Assembly (NCBI GenBank): GCA_017646485.1
Contig: JAGCML010000001.1
Span: 1-8,815, forward strand
Source of the DNA: Kiritimatiellia bacterium
Lineage (GTDB): Bacteria > Verrucomicrobiota > Kiritimatiellia > RFP12 > DVOR01
Direction of reading: 5' to 3'
DNA length: 8,815 bases
Part shown: positions 6,138 to 8,815 of the stretch, in pieces
Layout of the letters: each line of letters starts with the position of its first letter
Position numbering within the stretch: position 1 is the first letter of the stretch
Position numbers and translations under genes: made by a program
Notes under the pieces: model-generated
Databases searched by the model: none
What the model was told of the DNA's origin: nothing
The model's input: the letters and a program-made list of their open reading frames with translations, nothing else

Positions 6138-6623
6138 ATGAATATCCCGCCTACAAAAGATGAATTACATGATCTTCTTAAAGCCGTGATTGCGTTTGAC
6201 GTGACAATGGCGCCTGAACTCATTGTGGAGGAAGAAAGGTATTCCTATTCAAGCATTAATTATAAGTTTGTTGCGCCACCGTCCTCATCCCGCGCCAAAC
6301 GGAGTGAGCGTTGTAGTTATTCAATACCGCTTAACCTCTCTCCAATCGTTAAGCAAACGAAAAAAGAGGCGCCCTCGGTTGATTTCAAAAAGATTAGTCA
6401 AGACCGTCTTTTAGAAGCCTTATACGATTTACTCTGCACACTCCCCCCGCGCGAACTCGACATCCTCAAGCGTCGCTACTGTCGTTTACCCTATGAAGAA
6501 GCGCACACTTTTGAAACCCTCGGCGCCGAATATGGCATCTCCCGTCAACGCGTCCAACAAATCGAACGCAATGCCCTCAAAAAACTCCGCCAAGCCCTCA
6601 ATGACAAATTCTCAGAAAAGTAA
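6138..6623 (+). CDS. Sigma-70 region 4-like protein (no region 2)
   Basis: Residues 87-155 of this 161-residue protein resemble region 4 of sigma-70 family factors: region 4.1-like LLCTLPPRELDILKRRYCRL (about 98-117), then the helix-turn-helix TFETLGAEYGISRQRVQQIE (124-143) and NALKKLRQAL. Region 4 binds the -35 element and the RNA polymerase beta flap. Residues 1-85 show no region 2 motifs, so it probably cannot melt a promoter alone. The first 85 residues hold an acidic patch (ELIVEEERYS), then a Ser/Arg-rich and Pro-containing stretch that may be disordered. ATG 6138 follows GAAAGGA (6123-6129); a GTG at 6114 lies inside the -10 box and is rejected. It may be a regulator, a phage-type polymerase appropriator, or a shortened sigma factor. 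Confidence 0.85.
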   Translation: MNIPPTKDELHDLLKAVIAFDVTMAPELIVEEERYSYSSINYKFVAPPSSSRAKRSERCSYSIPLNLSPIVKQTKKEAPSVDFKKISQDRLLEALYDLLCTLPPRELDILKRRYCRLPYEEAHTFETLGAEYGISRQRVQQIERNALKKLRQALNDKFSEK

Positions 6624-6638
6624 GAAAGGGGAATAGAG

Positions 6639-7445
6639 ATGAGTAATAAGCTGCCTGATTTTAAGGATGGGGTAATGAACTTAAACGGACGGGTTCAAAA
6701 GGCTTTTGCACGATGGAGAACATTTGCAGGTGGTGAAGTTTATACAAATCTTGTTTTAGCGGTTCCACATGCGGTGAGCAAACTTTCGTTTAATGAACTT
6801 TCTCAAAACGAACAGGTACGAATGGAAGTGGCACGATGGACAGATTGGTATACAGATGAACTTTTTGATGTGAGGCACGAAAGAATCTCGTGTGTAAAAT
6901 TCCCCTATTCGCGCATTGAAGTAGATGCAGAGCGCTTAAAAGGGGAGGTAGATCGTATTGCGGCTTTTCGTTTAGCAGAAAAGGGTGGGGTAGTAAAAGA
7001 GGTTTCTTCGCAACAATGGAATAAGTATTTGGCGGCTTGGTTTCGTTATCGAGTGGAACTACTTGAGGCTGTTGCACTAGGAGAGAAACCATTAATTATT
7101 GATTGTCACTCGTTTCCTGCGGATTTAAATCCAGAGATAGATGTCTGCCTTGGGATTAATGATGATGCGACGAAACCAAGTGATACGGTGATTAATAATG
7201 TGAAAGATATTTTTGAAGAGGCTGGTTATCGGGTGGCATTAAATATCCCTTATTCCAATACGATTGCTCCTGTAGATTATCAAGGCCATTCATTGATGAT
7301 AGAACTGAATAAGCAGACGTATATGGAAGATAATCTTAGGAAGCATTCTGTCGCCTTTGAAAAGATGAAGGACACGCTTTTAGAGGTTTATTCCTATTTA
7401 TTAAATGAAATTGTTGAAAAGAGAGAAGGCGCCTTCAAGCATTAG
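6639..7445 (+). CDS. N-formylglutamate amidohydrolase family protein
   Basis: The 268 residues match the N-formylglutamate amidohydrolase (FGase, PF05013) family of metal-dependent amidases. Known members release formate from N-formyl-L-glutamate in histidine breakdown. Visible motifs are VPHA with H44, TDWYTDELFD (68-77), FPYSRIEVDAER (88-99), IIDCHSFP with D155 and H157, DVCLGIN, GHSLMIELNK with H217 and E222, and the following Tyr. Likely metal ligands and catalytic residues are therefore present, though the usual VPHAG reads VPHAV. No hut genes are nearby, so the true substrate may be different. GAAAGGGG (6624-6631) precedes ATG 6639, only 15 bases after the sigma-like gene, so the two are one operon. 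Codon use is AT-rich. A terminator follows. Confidence 0.9.
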   Translation: MSNKLPDFKDGVMNLNGRVQKAFARWRTFAGGEVYTNLVLAVPHAVSKLSFNELSQNEQVRMEVARWTDWYTDELFDVRHERISCVKFPYSRIEVDAERLKGEVDRIAAFRLAEKGGVVKEVSSQQWNKYLAAWFRYRVELLEAVALGEKPLIIDCHSFPADLNPEIDVCLGINDDATKPSDTVINNVKDIFEEAGYRVALNIPYSNTIAPVDYQGHSLMIELNKQTYMEDNLRKHSVAFEKMKDTLLEVYSYLLNEIVEKREGAFKH

Positions 7446-7480
7446 CGGCTTGCCAAAGGCGTGCAAGTATAAAGACCATT

Positions 7481-7523
7481 CGACGTCGCATCGTTCAATT
7501 AAGGATGATGCGACGTCGGTTTT
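7481..7523 (+). terminator. Intrinsic terminator after the amidohydrolase gene
   Basis: CGACGTCGCATC (7481-7492) and GATGCGACGTCG (7507-7518) form a perfect 12-bp stem, extendable by one G-T pair, with a loop of about 12 bases. A short T tract (GTTTT) follows. The weak T run leaves some doubt, but the position 35 bases after the stop fits a terminator. Confidence 0.7.
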
Positions 7524-7583
7524 AATGCATGAAGCAGGGTTGAGGAGGTGCTTATGCCACGACGGTTCGCGGAAGTGTGTACA
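7524..7583 (+). other. Intergenic stretch, no gene supported
   Basis: Between the terminator and the second T-rich region lies a short non-T-rich stretch. It contains a strong GAGGAGG (7542-7548) five bases before ATG 7554. The frame it opens encodes only 16 residues (MPRRFAEVCTFCQGGR) and ends at 7604. It could be a leader peptide or the remnant of a lost gene; nothing else is visible. Confidence 0.25.
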
Positions 7584-7862
7584 TTTTGTCAAGGGGGTAG
7601 ATGAAAAAAGAGAAAATTTTTATTTTGCCACTTTTTGATGCTTTTTATTCACTTTTTAATGGTTTTAGGGGCGAATTTGCAGTTTTTAGAGGAATGTTCA
7701 TTTTTTTGGCATTCCTTTTTCTTTTAAAAAGTGCGCTTTTTTACTATTTTTACCCCATATAGTGAAGGCGCATGATTTTAATGAGTACAAATCATAAGAC
7801 TTCTCACTTTCATTATTAAAAGCGTGTGACTTGGCAAACTTCTCAAAAGAAAGGGTATTAAA
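7584..7862 (+). promoter_or_regulatory. T-rich upstream region, copy C, with -10-like box
   Basis: This second T-rich stretch precedes the zinc-finger gene and repeats the landmarks of 3526-3789: TTTTGTCAAGG (7584-7594), TGAAAAAAG (7602-7610), AGG (7667-7669), CAG (7680-7682), AATGTT (7693-7698), ATATAGTGAAGGCG (7757-7770, with TATAGT at 7758-7763) and GAAAGGGTATT (7849-7859), then AAA and the ATG. GTCAAGG to TATAGT spans 170 bases here and 172 in the other copy. The leader after TATAGT is longer, 105 against 88 bases. No good -35 is seen. The T-rich strand gives a spurious hydrophobic frame at 7601-7762, which is not called as a gene. Confidence 0.5.
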
Positions 7863-8815
7863 ATGGCAACAATTCTCTCCCAGCAGATGGGCTGTACCAT
7901 TAAGTCTGATAAGTATAAAAGCGTGGAAGAGTTCTTGAAACAACTTCCAGGAGCAGAAGAATTTGCCAAAGAAAAAGCGCTCGCAGAGAGAAAAAAGAAG
8001 GATGCGTATGCTCAAAAGTATTATCAAGAATATAAGAAACAAGAGCAAGCTTATCATCAAAAGGGAGGATATGCTTTAACACATTTGCAACAGAATCCCC
8101 AACATGTGGTTACTGAGCGTCAGAAATCCATTCGCAAGCCAGGAAAATCATCTGGCCGAGCTCAAGATGGATGGACGCCGTTGGCAAATCGTGAGAAGTC
8201 GGCGAGGTGTTTTGAGAGGGTGAATGGATGGCTTGTGGAAGTATCTGATATAATGAGTTTAAAGGAAAAAAGCGGTAAGCAGAACCGTTTTACCCGTGAC
8301 AAAAGTGCTTGGACCAATCGTAAGAATGCAAGGAATGATAAGGTTAAAAGGAAGTACCCATGTGTAACGGCACCAACACCTTCTCCAATGTCGGAGGTTG
8401 AAAAAGAACGTCGCCGTCAAGAAATGATGGAGCGTAATCAAAGAGAACAGATAGAGCAGAAGAAATTGTTTCAAGAGAGGGAGATTCTGCTTTCTCGACT
8501 GAATGGTTTAAAGATGGTCGAAGAATGGACGACCTGCCCCCAATGTGGATGTTCCGTAAAAGCGAAAAAATTGAATCGTCATATGAAGCGTTCGCATGGA
8601 CCTAAAAGATTGATAGGATCAAATGTGGGACCAACTGCAATTTCGTCAACCAAAACCGAATCAGGATTTTCTTGCTCAGGATTTTCTTACATTGTGGAGA
8701 ATGGCGTTGTTGTTCGTATTGGTACAGGAAGTACTTCGAGTCATACAATTGCGCGATCCTCATCGGATTCAGAGGATACGTGGATTGGCATGGGACATTT
8801 GGCACGTGATAATGG
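7863..8815 (+). CDS. Basic protein with one C2H2-type zinc finger (3' end cut off)
   Basis: An open frame of 317 complete codons starts at ATG 7863 and runs off the window. GAAAGGGTATT-AAA-ATG gives a clear start. The protein is rich in K, R, Q and E: a helical, coiled-coil-prone segment at about 24-65 (FAKEKALAERKKKDAYAQKY), a basic middle, and a second charged helix at about 178-210 (VEKERRRQEMMERNQREQ). Then comes a zinc-finger motif C225-x2-C228-x11-H240-x4-H245 (CPQCGC, LNRHMKRSH), like the short C2H2-type motifs found in some bacterial proteins. After it, SGFS occurs twice in a row (SGFSCSGFSY), followed by a Ser/Thr-rich segment. There is no signal peptide or membrane span. A nucleic-acid-binding role is an inference; I do not recognise the family. 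Confidence 0.85.
   Translation, partial: MATILSQQMGCTIKSDKYKSVEEFLKQLPGAEEFAKEKALAERKKKDAYAQKYYQEYKKQEQAYHQKGGYALTHLQQNPQHVVTERQKSIRKPGKSSGRAQDGWTPLANREKSARCFERVNGWLVEVSDIMSLKEKSGKQNRFTRDKSAWTNRKNARNDKVKRKYPCVTAPTPSPMSEVEKERRRQEMMERNQREQIEQKKLFQEREILLSRLNGLKMVEEWTTCPQCGCSVKAKKLNRHMKRSHGPKRLIGSNVGPTAISSTKTESGFSCSGFSYIVENGVVVRIGTGSTSSHTIARSSSDSEDTWIGMGHLARDN
8661..8688 (+). repeat. 15-base in-frame tandem repeat
   Basis: TCAGGATTTTCTT at 8661-8673 recurs at 8676-8688, a 15-base period. It is in frame and gives SGFSC followed by SGFSY in the zinc-finger protein. It is probably a recent slippage duplication. Confidence 0.7.

Noticed and set aside
7601..7762. A 53-codon hydrophobic frame whose ATG overlaps the stop of a 16-codon frame (ATGA at 7601-7604), like a small membrane peptide gene.
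   Set aside because: It lies inside the T-rich upstream region, where T-rich codons yield Phe and Leu by composition. It runs over the conserved ATATAGTG block, and the matching region at 3543 has early stops.
7698..8060. A 120-codon minus-strand frame with a membrane-like N-terminus.
   Set aside because: It is antisense to the zinc-finger gene, which has a good ribosome binding site and coding character; the hydrophobic run reflects A-rich codons on the other strand.
3390..8815. A known defence system, prophage or CRISPR array in the accessory half.
   Set aside because: No regularly spaced repeats, Cas, nuclease, helicase, integrase, transposase, capsid or tail signatures could be recognised.

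Overview
The window has two unlike halves. Positions 1 to about 3390 are a conserved translation and transcription block on the + strand: rpmG (3' end), tRNA-Trp(CCA), secE, nusG, rplK, rplA, rplJ and rplL, closed by a strong intrinsic terminator. Gene order and the form of NusG (a longer NGN domain with a segment after the PGYV core that E. coli lacks) suggest a bacterium of the PVC group (Verrucomicrobiota, Lentisphaerota or Kiritimatiellota). This is inferred from remembered family patterns, not from a search.

In most bacteria rpoB and rpoC follow rplL. Here they do not. A terminator is followed by about 450 bases of non-coding, T-rich sequence and then by accessory genes that run to the window end. 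The accessory half has lower GC and different codon use from the ribosomal genes. Its units are: (A) a T-rich upstream region, then an unrecognised 459-residue protein and a von Willebrand factor A (vWA) domain protein, ended by a hairpin terminator; (B) a near-consensus sigma-70 type promoter, then a small protein with only sigma region 4 and an N-formylglutamate amidohydrolase family protein, ended by a second hairpin terminator; (C) a second T-rich upstream region, then a basic protein with one C2H2-type zinc finger that runs off the window.

The most notable observation is that the upstream regions of units A and C, about 4 kb apart, look like copies of one regulatory layout. They share several short blocks in the same order at almost the same distances (GTCAAGG, TGAAAAAAG, AGG, CAG, ATGTT, ATATAGTG(G/A)AGGCG, and GAAAGGGTATT just before ATG). 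All five accessory genes also use a GAAAGG ribosome binding site 8 or 9 bases before ATG. This suggests one family of co-regulated accessory genes. No integrase, transposase, phage structural gene, CRISPR array or recognised defence gene is visible, so how the region arrived and what it does remain open.

Within the ribosomal half, the rplJ-rplL gap can fold as a three-way junction, a candidate cis-regulatory RNA for L7/L12, and the tRNA-Trp carries two stem mismatches.
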